Origin: WLMZ01 sp037139095
GTDB lineage: Bacteria; Actinomycetota; Acidimicrobiia; Acidimicrobiales; Ilumatobacteraceae
Length of the DNA: 27,023 nucleotides
Reading direction: 5' to 3'
Assembly (NCBI GenBank): GCA_037139095.1
Contig: JBAXHD010000035.1
Location: 1-27,023, forward strand
The translations under genes and the position numbers were made by a program. Of this stretch, positions 15,899-22,204 are shown piece after piece. The notes below the pieces were generated by a model, which was not told where the DNA came from, did no database searches, and saw only the letters and a program-made list of their open reading frames with translations. Position 1 is the first letter of the stretch. Each line of letters opens with the position of its first letter.

Positions 15899-15958
15899 TT
15901 TGTTGAAGACTTTTGGTCAACCCCCAACCTGTTGTCTTCAACAAACTCTTTGTTGAAG
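15899..15958 (+). repeat. Intergenic hairpin element, copy 1
   Basis: It lies in the 207-bp gap between convergent asd and the MazG-like gene. The rest of that gap is a C/G-rich low-complexity stretch (15810-15895) in which I see no gene. TTTGTTGAAGAC (15899-15910) is a perfect inverted repeat of GTCTTCAACAAA (15934-15945). CTTCAACAAA (15936-15945) also pairs perfectly with TTTGTTGAAG (15949-15958) across CTC. The middle arm can therefore fold either upstream or downstream. No T-run follows on either strand. The same element recurs at 25284-25353. Confidence 0.75.
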
Positions 15959-16013
15959 GAAAGTGGTGAGTCGCCGGGTGACTTTGGTTGAGGATGAAGG
16001 CGGGCTGCCGATG

Positions 16014-16295
16014 TCAGCTGCAGGCGCAGGGCATTGCGGTGCACCGAGGGCATCCGGACGCGTAACGCTGAACGGCAACGGTGAGGTCGATGTTCATCTG
16101 GTTCGCCAGCGATGCCACCCAGGCCAGCACGTCGCCGAACTCGTGCTGTTGTTGCTCGACGGTTCCCTTGCGCACGGCCTGAGCTAACTCACCGAGTTCT
16201 TCACAAAGCCAGGCCACAGTGCTGGGGATGCCCCGGGCGCGGTCGCGGTCGCCGTAGGTGCGTTCGATCACATCTTGAAGGTGAGCCAGATCCAT
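16014..16295 (-). CDS. MazG-like nucleotide pyrophosphohydrolase with C-terminal Cys cluster
   Basis: 93 residues, an all-alpha NTP pyrophosphohydrolase of the single-domain MazG-like type. The magnesium-binding signature EExxE...ExxD is visible: EELGE (32-36) and EFGD (52-55), with LAWVASLANQMNIDL as the following helix. Such enzymes hydrolyse NTPs or dNTPs, often damaged ones, to the monophosphate. The C-terminus carries CPRC-x4-CAC (Cys82, 85, 90, 92), a possible zinc-binding tail that I recall from actinobacterial relatives. The ATG start at 16295 follows a leaderless -10 by 6 nt. The gene is downstream of tRNA-Pro on the same strand and convergent with asd. dUTPase elsewhere in the window has a similar nucleotide-cleaning role. 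Confidence 0.85.
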   Translation of the reverse strand: MDLAHLQDVIERTYGDRDRARGIPSTVAWLCEELGELAQAVRKGTVEQQQHEFGDVLAWVASLANQMNIDLTVAVQRYASGCPRCTAMPCACS

Positions 16296-16296
16296 G

Positions 16297-16317
16297 TCAC
16301 GAACTTAGGGTTCGTGA
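16297..16317 (-). promoter_or_regulatory. Leaderless -10 embedded in a palindrome upstream of the MazG-like gene
   Basis: On the - strand TAAGTT (16302-16307) lies 6 nt before the ATG. It is inside a 7-bp inverted repeat TCACGAA/TTCGTGA (16297-16303 and 16311-16317) with a 7-nt centre. A repressor bound there would cover the -10 and the start. A simple RNA hairpin after the tRNA is the alternative. Confidence 0.45.
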
Positions 16318-16352
16318 GAACGAAGCGCAGGGATTGCTCGACCTGCAAACAA

Positions 16353-16429
16353 TGGTCGGGGTGGGGAGATTTGAACTCCCGGCCTCCACGTCCCGAACGT
16401 GGCGCGCTACCAAGCTGCGCTACACCCCG
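16353..16429 (-). tRNA. tRNA-Pro (anticodon CGG)
   Basis: 77 nt including an encoded 3' CCA. The acceptor stem CGGGGTG/CACCCCG is perfect, with discriminator A. The anticodon stem-loop is CCACG-TTCGGGA-CGTGG, reading CGG at positions 34-36 (decodes CCG). The T arm has GTTCAAATC between paired GGGA/TCCC-type strands, and the D arm contains AGCTTGGTAGC. It is a standard elongator tRNA and not tRNA-Sec. A possible -10, TAACAT (16443-16448, - strand), overlaps the stop codon of the receiver gene. Confidence 0.97.
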
Positions 16430-16445
16430 CAGGTGCCCGACGATG

Positions 16446-16895
16446 TTATCCGGCGGTGACTGGCTCTTCCTCAACCGTGTCGGCCTGCGCTTCGGCGGTT
16501 TCGTCGTCTTCGTCGTCGGTGTCATCGAGCGCCGCGGTGAGCGCACAGGCCACGCCACGCTTGATCGAAAGCGCATCGAGTGGCTTCACGATCCACGAGT
16601 CGGCACCGCTGCGTCGAGCGAGGAAGATGTCGGCTTGGCGGTCGAGCACCATCAAGATGGGAACCCGTGGCATGGCGCCGGAGCTTTCGTCGTGACGCAA
16701 GTTCATGGCCACAGCCATGCCTCCCATCGAGCCGCTCTGCAGATCGAGGATGGCGATGTCGGGCGTTCGGGCCATGACGACATCGGTGACGTCGCGACCA
16801 TTGCGACACACGGTGAAACTGGTTTCTGGCCCGCTCAGAGCGGCGACGATTTCGTCGACCACCCATTGGGCGTCGGTAGCGACCAAGACATGCAC
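16446..16895 (-). CDS. Single-domain receiver (CheY-like) with acidic tail
   Basis: 149 residues from a GTG start. Residues 1-~118 form a response-regulator receiver: HVLVATDAQW (one acidic residue, Asp8, of the usual pair), DIAILDLQSG with phospho-acceptor Asp51, and DSWIVKPLDAL with the conserved Lys104. The switch Thr/Ser is replaced by Asp85 (LMVLDRQ). The remaining ~30 residues are very acidic (DDTDDEDDETAEAQ) with no output domain. It can probably accept phosphate but must act through a partner. It begins 9 nt after the second ArsA-like gene in the same orientation, so it is the third gene of that operon. No histidine kinase is in the window. Confidence 0.85.
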   Translation of the reverse strand: MHVLVATDAQWVVDEIVAALSGPETSFTVCRNGRDVTDVVMARTPDIAILDLQSGSMGGMAVAMNLRHDESSGAMPRVPILMVLDRQADIFLARRSGADSWIVKPLDALSIKRGVACALTAALDDTDDEDDETAEAQADTVEEEPVTAG

Positions 16896-16904
16896 AAGAA
16901 GAAC

Positions 16905-18044
16905 TTAGCCGCCCGAAGGCCAAACCTTGAAGAGATGCCCCGCGATCTCGCGAAGTCCGCCGAGATCGTGCACGTCGTCGGCCAGCAGTGGCACCCGATG
17001 GATAGCCGTATCGCCGGTGTCTGCAATGAGTGGAGCAATGACCCCTTCTTCGGCGTCGGCAAGGGCGCGTAGCTCGGCGAGGTTGCGCCACAAGCCGGCG
17101 AGATCGTTGTCTCCGGCGGATTGGGCTGTTGCGGCGGCGGCCAATGCCTGCTCGGCGGTGGCATCACCAAACCGTGGTTGCAGGCGGTTCACGATGACTG
17201 CGGCCACCGACAGTTTCGAATCGGCGAGACGGGCCGCGAAATAGCGGGCCTCTTCGACCGTGTCGTGTCGGGCTGAGGCCACGAGCACATAGTGAGTGAT
17301 CGACGAGTGCAGGAGCTCGGACACCGCGTCGGCACGATCGCGGAACCCAGTTTCCATGCCCTCAAACGCTTGGAAGAACGCGATGGCATCGGCCAGCACA
17401 TCGCCACCTACCACTTTGCCGATGCTGCGCAGCACGGGTTGGGCGGCCACGTTGAGCACCTTGAGACCCTTGCGCGCCGGCAGCATGAGCAGCCGGAACA
17501 GCCGATGATTGATGAAGCGAGTGAGCGTCGCTGGCGCATCAAGAAAGTCGAGCGCGTTACGGGTGGGCGGTGTGTCGACCACGACAAGATCGAAGCGATG
17601 ATCGCGGTGCAGTTGGTACAGCTTCTCGGCCGCCATGTATTCCTGGGTGCCCGACAACGCTCCGGCGATGTTGTGATAAAACGCGTTGGCCAAAATGCGC
17701 TCGGCGCGTTCGGGCGTCTCGGCGTATTGACGCACGAGACCATCGAATGTGGTGGCGGGGTCGAGCATCATCGCCCACAGTTCGCCGAACGCCTGGGCGT
17801 GAGGGCCGAGGTCAAGATGCACGCGCATGGGCTCGTTGCTGAGTCCGTCGGCAAGGCCAAGTGCATCGGCCAAGCGCCGGGCGGGGTCGATGGTGACGAC
17901 AACAACTCGTTTGCCAAGCGCGGCAGCGTGCATTGCAATGGCCGCCGCAGCGGTGGTCTTACCCACTCCGCCCGAACCACAGCTCACGATGATCTCGGCA
18001 TCGCGCAGCACGATGTCGAGCGCTGACAACTGCGTGGCGTTCAT
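16905..18044 (-). CDS. ArsA/Get3-like ATPase, second of a pair
   Basis: 379 residues of the anion-transporting/Get3 P-loop family. The deviant Walker A is SCGSGGVGKTTAAAA (~22-34), followed by VVTIDPARRLADALGL and a Walker B-like DLVVVDTPPTRNALDFLDAP. These match the family switch regions, including the DPAR-type switch I. The larger size relative to its partner reflects a long alpha-helical insertion (~95-215). Actinobacteria commonly have two such genes in tandem (Rv3679-Rv3680 in Mycobacterium tuberculosis), thought to form a complex. The client is not settled: tail-anchored protein targeting by analogy with Get3, or another chaperone-like role. No arsenic gene is nearby, so arsenite export is unlikely. 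The ATG overlaps the stop of the first ATPase (ATGA). Confidence 0.88.
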   Translation of the reverse strand: MNATQLSALDIVLRDAEIIVSCGSGGVGKTTAAAAIAMHAAALGKRVVVVTIDPARRLADALGLADGLSNEPMRVHLDLGPHAQAFGELWAMMLDPATTFDGLVRQYAETPERAERILANAFYHNIAGALSGTQEYMAAEKLYQLHRDHRFDLVVVDTPPTRNALDFLDAPATLTRFINHRLFRLLMLPARKGLKVLNVAAQPVLRSIGKVVGGDVLADAIAFFQAFEGMETGFRDRADAVSELLHSSITHYVLVASARHDTVEEARYFAARLADSKLSVAAVIVNRLQPRFGDATAEQALAAAATAQSAGDNDLAGLWRNLAELRALADAEEGVIAPLIADTGDTAIHRVPLLADDVHDLGGLREIAGHLFKVWPSGG

Positions 18045-18922
18045 GATGGAAGCTGCGCAATCTGCTGCATCAACGACTCTGAAAGCACGCTGATATCAGC
18101 CGGAGTAAGGCCAGCCACCGCAAGCTGCGGCAGCACAATCTGGGAAAGAGCAAGGTCGGCCGATAACCGATTGAGTTCGTTGCGCTGGCACTGTCGGCGG
18201 TGATTGCGATATTCGGCAGCGGCGAGCAGATTGGGGTCGGCAGTAAGCGGGCTGTGGTCGTTGCGGGTCACGGTGATTGGCTCGCCGAGATCGACACCGT
18301 TCACGATGACCGGCCCCAACTGCACACCCACGCGCTCTTCAACCGAATACGCCGTCTCGATGAGTTCGTTGATGGGCGTTGTCTCGGGCAACGTAACCAG
18401 CAGCACCTGACAGCGGGCTGGGTCTTGGAACATCTCAAGCACTTCTTGCGCCTGAGTATGAATGGGGCCGCCGCGAACCGTGTCGAGCAGGCCGCGGGCG
18501 GCAAGTAAGAACGTGATTGCGTGTCCGGCCGCGGGACCATCGACAACGATGAGGTCGTACGCGTTGCTGCGCTCGAGCTGCTTGAGCTTGCCGAGCACCA
18601 CGATGTCGTCGATGCCGGGCGCGGCAGTGGCCACAACGTCGATGATGCCGCTGGTGGCAAGCCGCTTTGAGACCCGTTGTAAACCGTGCGTGTCGAGGTA
18701 GTCGGCGAGCGCTTCAGGGGCAGTGATAGTGAGCACCTCGACAGGGGTGCCGGCGAGGAGATCGTTGAGCACCGGCTTGCCCTCGAGTTCGACAGCGAGG
18801 ACGCGAAGTCCGGCACCGGCTGCGGCATGAGCCAATACAGCGGTTACGGTTGTCTTTCCCACGCCCCCTTTCCCGGCCACTATGACCAGGCGGGCTGCAC
18901 CAAAGAACTGCACTGAATCCAC
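18041..18922 (-). CDS. ArsA/Get3-like ATPase, first of a pair
   Basis: About 293 residues from the GTG at 18922, where GGAGG is 4 nt upstream (a GTG at 18913 is the alternative). Longer readings run into the divergent gene and lack family similarity. RLVIVAGKGGVGKTTVTAVLAHAA is the Walker A region. LAVELEGKPVLNDLL is switch I, and YDLIVVDGPAAGHAITFL is the Walker B/switch II region (family DTAPTGH-like, here DGPAAGH). It is smaller than its partner, as in the mycobacterial pair. It heads a three-gene operon with the second ATPase and a receiver protein. Its start codon lies only 19 nt from that of the divergent NfeD-like gene. Confidence 0.87.
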   Translation of the reverse strand: MDSVQFFGAARLVIVAGKGGVGKTTVTAVLAHAAAGAGLRVLAVELEGKPVLNDLLAGTPVEVLTITAPEALADYLDTHGLQRVSKRLATSGIIDVVATAAPGIDDIVVLGKLKQLERSNAYDLIVVDGPAAGHAITFLLAARGLLDTVRGGPIHTQAQEVLEMFQDPARCQVLLVTLPETTPINELIETAYSVEERVGVQLGPVIVNGVDLGEPITVTRNDHSPLTADPNLLAAAEYRNHRRQCQRNELNRLSADLALSQIVLPQLAVAGLTPADISVLSESLMQQIAQLPS

Positions 18923-18926
18923 ACGC

Positions 18927-18936
18927 CCTCCGGAGG
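18927..18936. promoter_or_regulatory. Palindromic Shine-Dalgarno shared by two divergent genes
   Basis: CCTCCGGAGG is its own reverse complement. On the + strand GGAGG is 5 nt before the TTG at 18942. On the - strand GGAGG is 4 nt before the GTG at 18922. Both genes therefore get a strong ribosome binding site from the same 10 bp. Confidence 0.75.
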
Positions 18937-18941
18937 CTCTC

Positions 18942-20342
18942 TTGCGCAGACTAGCGATCATCGTGTTGGCCACAGCGGCCGGAGTCGGTCTTCTCGCGCC
19001 CCCAGCCGGCGCGGCGAGCTCGTCAACGGGTGTTGCGCGTCCCGCCGACGCAGCCTCTAGCGCGCTTGCGCCAGTCGATGTCGTGCAGGTCAGCGGCCTG
19101 ATCGACGAGATTCTTGTGGACTCGATTACCCAGTCCATCAAGCAGGCCGAGGCCAATGGGTCGCAAGCCCTTATTTTGCAGATCAACTCCGCTGGCGCTG
19201 TTGTTTCACGCGATCGCATGACCGTGTTGCTCGAGCGTCTGCACAAGTCGCCGGTTCCTATCGGCATCTGGGTCGGCCCGTCGGGCGCTCATCTCTATGG
19301 CTTGCCAGCGCAGTTACTCGCCGCAGCCGACGCCACGGGCATGGCCCCAGGATCCAGCATTGGCAACTACGGCACGCCACTCAACGCCGATGGAGTCACC
19401 ATCGACTTCGGCGCCGCCACCGACAAACTTCGTAACGGAACCTTGGGTTTCCAAGATGCCCGAACCGCTGGCGCACTGAAGTTGCAGACCACCGACCAAG
19501 GTGTGCCTGCGATTAAGAACATGGTGCTGCAGATGGACGGCCTGCAGGCGCGTGGTCGCACGCTGAAGACCATCAGCGAGTCACTCACCGATCAAGGTGG
19601 TACTCAGAACAACGCCACGTTGGTGCGTTTCTTCAAGCTCAGTTTGATCAACCAACTCATGCACACGGTCAGCAGCCCAGCGGTTGCCTACCTGCTGTTC
19701 ATCATCGGTCTGGCACTACTCATCTTCGAGTTCTTCACCGCTGGCATCGGCGTGGCTGGCGTTGTAGGCGCAGCCTGCTTGGTCCTGTCCTGTTACGGCC
19801 TCAACGCCTTGCCGCTGCACGGCTGGGCGCTCGCGGCCATTCTCGTGTCGATGGTTGCGTTCGCGATCGACGTTCAAGTGGGCGTGCCGCGCCTGTGGAC
19901 CGGCGTGGGGCTTGTTCTGTTCATTGGCGGGTCGTTCACGCTGTACCGCGATGTGCTTGGCGCATCGCTTCGGCCGTCATGGATCACGCTCATTGCTGGC
20001 ATCGGCGGCATCATGCTCACGTTCATCGTGGGTATGCCTTCGATGGTTCGCACCCGTTTCGCGACACCAACGGTGGGCCGAGAATGGATGATCGGCGAGA
20101 TGGGCACTGCGCTCGCCGACATCAGCCCCGAGGGCATCGCCCAAGTATCGGGCGGTCGCTGGCGCGCTCGTGCCAACCGGGCAACTCCCATCAAGGCTGG
20201 CGAATCCCTGCGCGTTATCGCGATCGATGGTGTCACGCTCGAGGTCGAACCCGAAGAAGGCGGCGCCAAGGATTATCGCGAGATGCGCAAGAAGTCAGGC
20301 GATGCAACTGATGCACCGGCTGAATCTGCCACCGTCGACTGA
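18942..20342 (+). CDS. Long-form NfeD-like membrane protein with degenerate protease domain
   Basis: 466 residues from the TTG at 18942. Support for this start is GGAGG 5 nt upstream and an immediate signal peptide (MRRLAIIVLATAAGVGLLAPPAGA). Residues ~45-250 correspond to the ClpP-like domain of NfeD/PH1510 proteins: LILQINSAGAVVSRDRM, PVPIGIWVGPSGAHLYGL, and ATGMAPGSSIGNYGTPL. The nucleophile serine, normally in ASAG after GPSGA, is missing (HLYGLPAQ), so proteolysis is doubtful. About four or five membrane segments follow (residues ~265-390), then a C-terminal OB-fold NfeD domain (GREWMIGEMGTALADISPEGIAQVSGGRWRARA). NfeD proteins usually work with SPFH/stomatin partners, but none is present here. 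It ends 8 nt from a convergent methyltransferase. Confidence 0.85.
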   Translation: MRRLAIIVLATAAGVGLLAPPAGAASSSTGVARPADAASSALAPVDVVQVSGLIDEILVDSITQSIKQAEANGSQALILQINSAGAVVSRDRMTVLLERLHKSPVPIGIWVGPSGAHLYGLPAQLLAAADATGMAPGSSIGNYGTPLNADGVTIDFGAATDKLRNGTLGFQDARTAGALKLQTTDQGVPAIKNMVLQMDGLQARGRTLKTISESLTDQGGTQNNATLVRFFKLSLINQLMHTVSSPAVAYLLFIIGLALLIFEFFTAGIGVAGVVGAACLVLSCYGLNALPLHGWALAAILVSMVAFAIDVQVGVPRLWTGVGLVLFIGGSFTLYRDVLGASLRPSWITLIAGIGGIMLTFIVGMPSMVRTRFATPTVGREWMIGEMGTALADISPEGIAQVSGGRWRARANRATPIKAGESLRVIAIDGVTLEVEPEEGGAKDYREMRKKSGDATDAPAESATVD

Positions 20343-20350
20343 TCGGCGCT

Positions 20351-21205
20351 TTAGCGCTCTGCGGTCACAACCCACACGTTGCCCTCGAACGAGACGGCAT
20401 TGTCAACGAGTCGCTTACTGAACTCGGCGCATATTGCATCTCTTGCGGCAGCAAACGTGGCCTCGTCGACTTGAGCGCGTAGACCCTCGCCAGCTCTGGT
20501 GCTCATCGACTGGGTGACTGCGGACTCAAGGCCTAGCCCTGCGCCAAGCACTGTTGGAGCGCTGAAGGGTTCGATCTGCACAGCCGACCATCCTGCTGTG
20601 GTGAGGATGGTCTTCAGGCGGTCACGATCGCTGAAGGCGAACGGACCTGGAGCGTTGGCGGGCGGAAGCACCGGCTCTGGTGTGAACGAGCGCATGAGTT
20701 CGGCAGGCAGCGACATCCACTCGTTGAGTTCTTCGTGCTGCCAGCACACAAAGGCCAAACGTCCGCCGGCCCGAATATTGCTCGCAAGGTTGGTGAATGC
20801 CGCAGTTGGATCCGAGAAGAACATGACTCCGAAGCGCGAGAACATCGCGTCGGCGTCGTGATCGATTGGGGCGATGCGGTCGGTCTGCGCATCGGCCACC
20901 ACGAACGACATCGTGGGTCGGTCTATCGAGCGTTCGCTTGATGCGGCGATCATCGGGGCCGAGATGTCGGCACCGATCACCCAACCCGTTGGTCCAACTG
21001 ACTCGGCTATGGCGAGCGTTGTCGTGCCGGTGCCACAGCCAATGTCGAGAATGTGCTCGCCGGGCTGAGCGCGCAGCGCACCGAGCGCGGCATTTCCAAA
21101 GTGCACCAGCTGCCGGTCGAACAGGGCCTGCTGCTGCACCCATTGACGACCCGCGTTCTCGGACCAATACGCTGCCTGTTGTTGGTTCGCACCAGTTTCT
21201 GCCAT
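20351..21205 (-). CDS. Class I SAM-dependent methyltransferase (UbiE/methyltransf_11-like)
   Basis: 284 residues from the ATG at 21205 (MAETGANQQQAAYWSENAG). This start gives the typical N-terminus of the family. A longer frame upstream overlaps the divergent hydrolase promoter. Motif I is HILDIGCGTGTTTLAIAE. VIGADISAPMI gives the acidic residue that binds the ribose, and FVVADAQTDRI, ADAMFSRFGVMFFSDPTAAFTNL and GGRLAFVCWQHEELNEWM follow. The last phrase (CW with nearby NEW) is common in small-molecule methyltransferases of this group. The substrate is unknown. The start is 34 nt from the divergent alpha/beta hydrolase gene, so the two promoters overlap. Confidence 0.85.
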   Translation of the reverse strand: MAETGANQQQAAYWSENAGRQWVQQQALFDRQLVHFGNAALGALRAQPGEHILDIGCGTGTTTLAIAESVGPTGWVIGADISAPMIAASSERSIDRPTMSFVVADAQTDRIAPIDHDADAMFSRFGVMFFSDPTAAFTNLASNIRAGGRLAFVCWQHEELNEWMSLPAELMRSFTPEPVLPPANAPGPFAFSDRDRLKTILTTAGWSAVQIEPFSAPTVLGAGLGLESAVTQSMSTRAGEGLRAQVDEATFAAARDAICAEFSKRLVDNAVSFEGNVWVVTAER

Positions 21206-21225
21206 GCCGCAGCTTCTCATGTGCC

Positions 21226-21238
21226 TACGATGGAGGCA
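21226..21238 (+). promoter_or_regulatory. Leaderless -10 element of the alpha/beta hydrolase
   Basis: TACGAT (21226-21231) is followed by 7 nt and the ATG at 21239. An in-frame ATG at 21230 would overlap the hexamer. The 7-nt gap (GGAGGCA) could also serve as an SD for a longer mRNA, but it is too close to the ATG. Confidence 0.5.
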
Positions 21239-22204
21239 ATGACAACCGGTGCCCGAAGCGCTCCGTTGCCCTCGGATTCTGGCGGTTCTCGCCAGATCGT
21301 GGTCGAAAAGCGCACGTTTGTTCAGGGCCGCCCCGCCGCATACAGCGTGGCGGGTGCTGGAATGCCAGTGGTTCTCCTGCACGGTTGGGCGTTGGCTCAT
21401 CACACCTACCGCGATGTCATTGTCTCAATTGCTCAGCAGGGTTGTCGTGTGATCGCCCCGGCGATGCCTGGATTTGGTGGCACGCACGAGATTCCAGCGC
21501 GCGACTTCTCGATTGCTGGGTACGCGCGTTGGGTTGCAGATCTTCTTGACGCGCTCGAAGTCACCGAGCCGGTTGTGGTGGTGGGTCACAGTTTCGGTGG
21601 AGGCGTGGCGATTCGGTTGGCGCACGATCACAGCGATCGCGTGCGTTCGATGGTGTTGGTCAACTCGGTTGGTGGGTCATCGTGGCGCAAGGGCCATGTG
21701 CTGCAATCCATCGCCGAGCGGCCGCTATGGGACTGGGGTCTGCACTTCCCGGGCGACGTGTGGCCGTTGCGTCAGGCGCGGCGCGTGTTGCCGGTGGTGG
21801 CCGAAGACTTCCTTCCGAATCTTGTGCGAAACCCGCGCGCCATCATCAAGGTGGCCAACTTGGCGCGGCGCGCCGATCTGCGTAGCGAACTCGAAGATCT
21901 ACGTGAGGCCGGCAAACCGATCACCATTTTGTGGGCAACACGTGACGGCATCATCCCGCGTGAATCGTTCGAGGCGCTGTGCGTTGCGGCGGGTGTTCAA
22001 GGCACCGTCGTAGACGGCTCGCACTCGTGGCTGCTCGCTGATCCGGTGCAGTTCGGCGAAGTGATCACGAACGATATGAACATTGCCAAGCTTGCTCGCG
22101 AGCTTGATCAGAAGGCGCCACCAAAGCGACGCCGTGGTTTACGCCGTGTTGGGACTCTCATTGGCACTACCGACGATGGGAAGCCGGGGTCCGCCAATCC
22201 GTAG
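21239..22204 (+). CDS. Alpha/beta hydrolase
   Basis: 321 residues from the ATG at 21239. It has a classic alpha/beta-hydrolase core: VVLLHGWALAHHTY (oxyanion HG motif), APAMPGFGGTHE, VVVVGHSFGGGVAIRLAH (nucleophile elbow), ILWATRDGIIP (acid) and DGSHSWLLADP (catalytic His). The triad is complete. A cap of ~70 residues (RKGHVLQSIAERPLWDW to LARRADL) sits between strands 6 and 7. The substrate is unknown: an esterase, lipase or C-C hydrolase would all fit. The C-terminus is basic (KAPPKRRRGLRRVG) and its last 66 nt overlap the end of selB on the other strand. Confidence 0.88.
   Translation: MTTGARSAPLPSDSGGSRQIVVEKRTFVQGRPAAYSVAGAGMPVVLLHGWALAHHTYRDVIVSIAQQGCRVIAPAMPGFGGTHEIPARDFSIAGYARWVADLLDALEVTEPVVVVGHSFGGGVAIRLAHDHSDRVRSMVLVNSVGGSSWRKGHVLQSIAERPLWDWGLHFPGDVWPLRQARRVLPVVAEDFLPNLVRNPRAIIKVANLARRADLRSELEDLREAGKPITILWATRDGIIPRESFEALCVAAGVQGTVVDGSHSWLLADPVQFGEVITNDMNIAKLARELDQKAPPKRRRGLRRVGTLIGTTDDGKPGSANP

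Noticed and set aside
16905..18922. Arsenite efflux (ars) operon
   Set aside because: The ATPases belong to the ArsA/Get3 superfamily, but no arsB, arsC, arsD or arsR is present and the tandem arrangement matches the actinobacterial Get3-like pair.
18882..18941. Longer NfeD-like reading from the ATG at 18882
   Set aside because: It would place non-conserved residues ahead of a clear signal peptide and overlap the ArsA-like gene. The TTG at 18942 has a strong SD.
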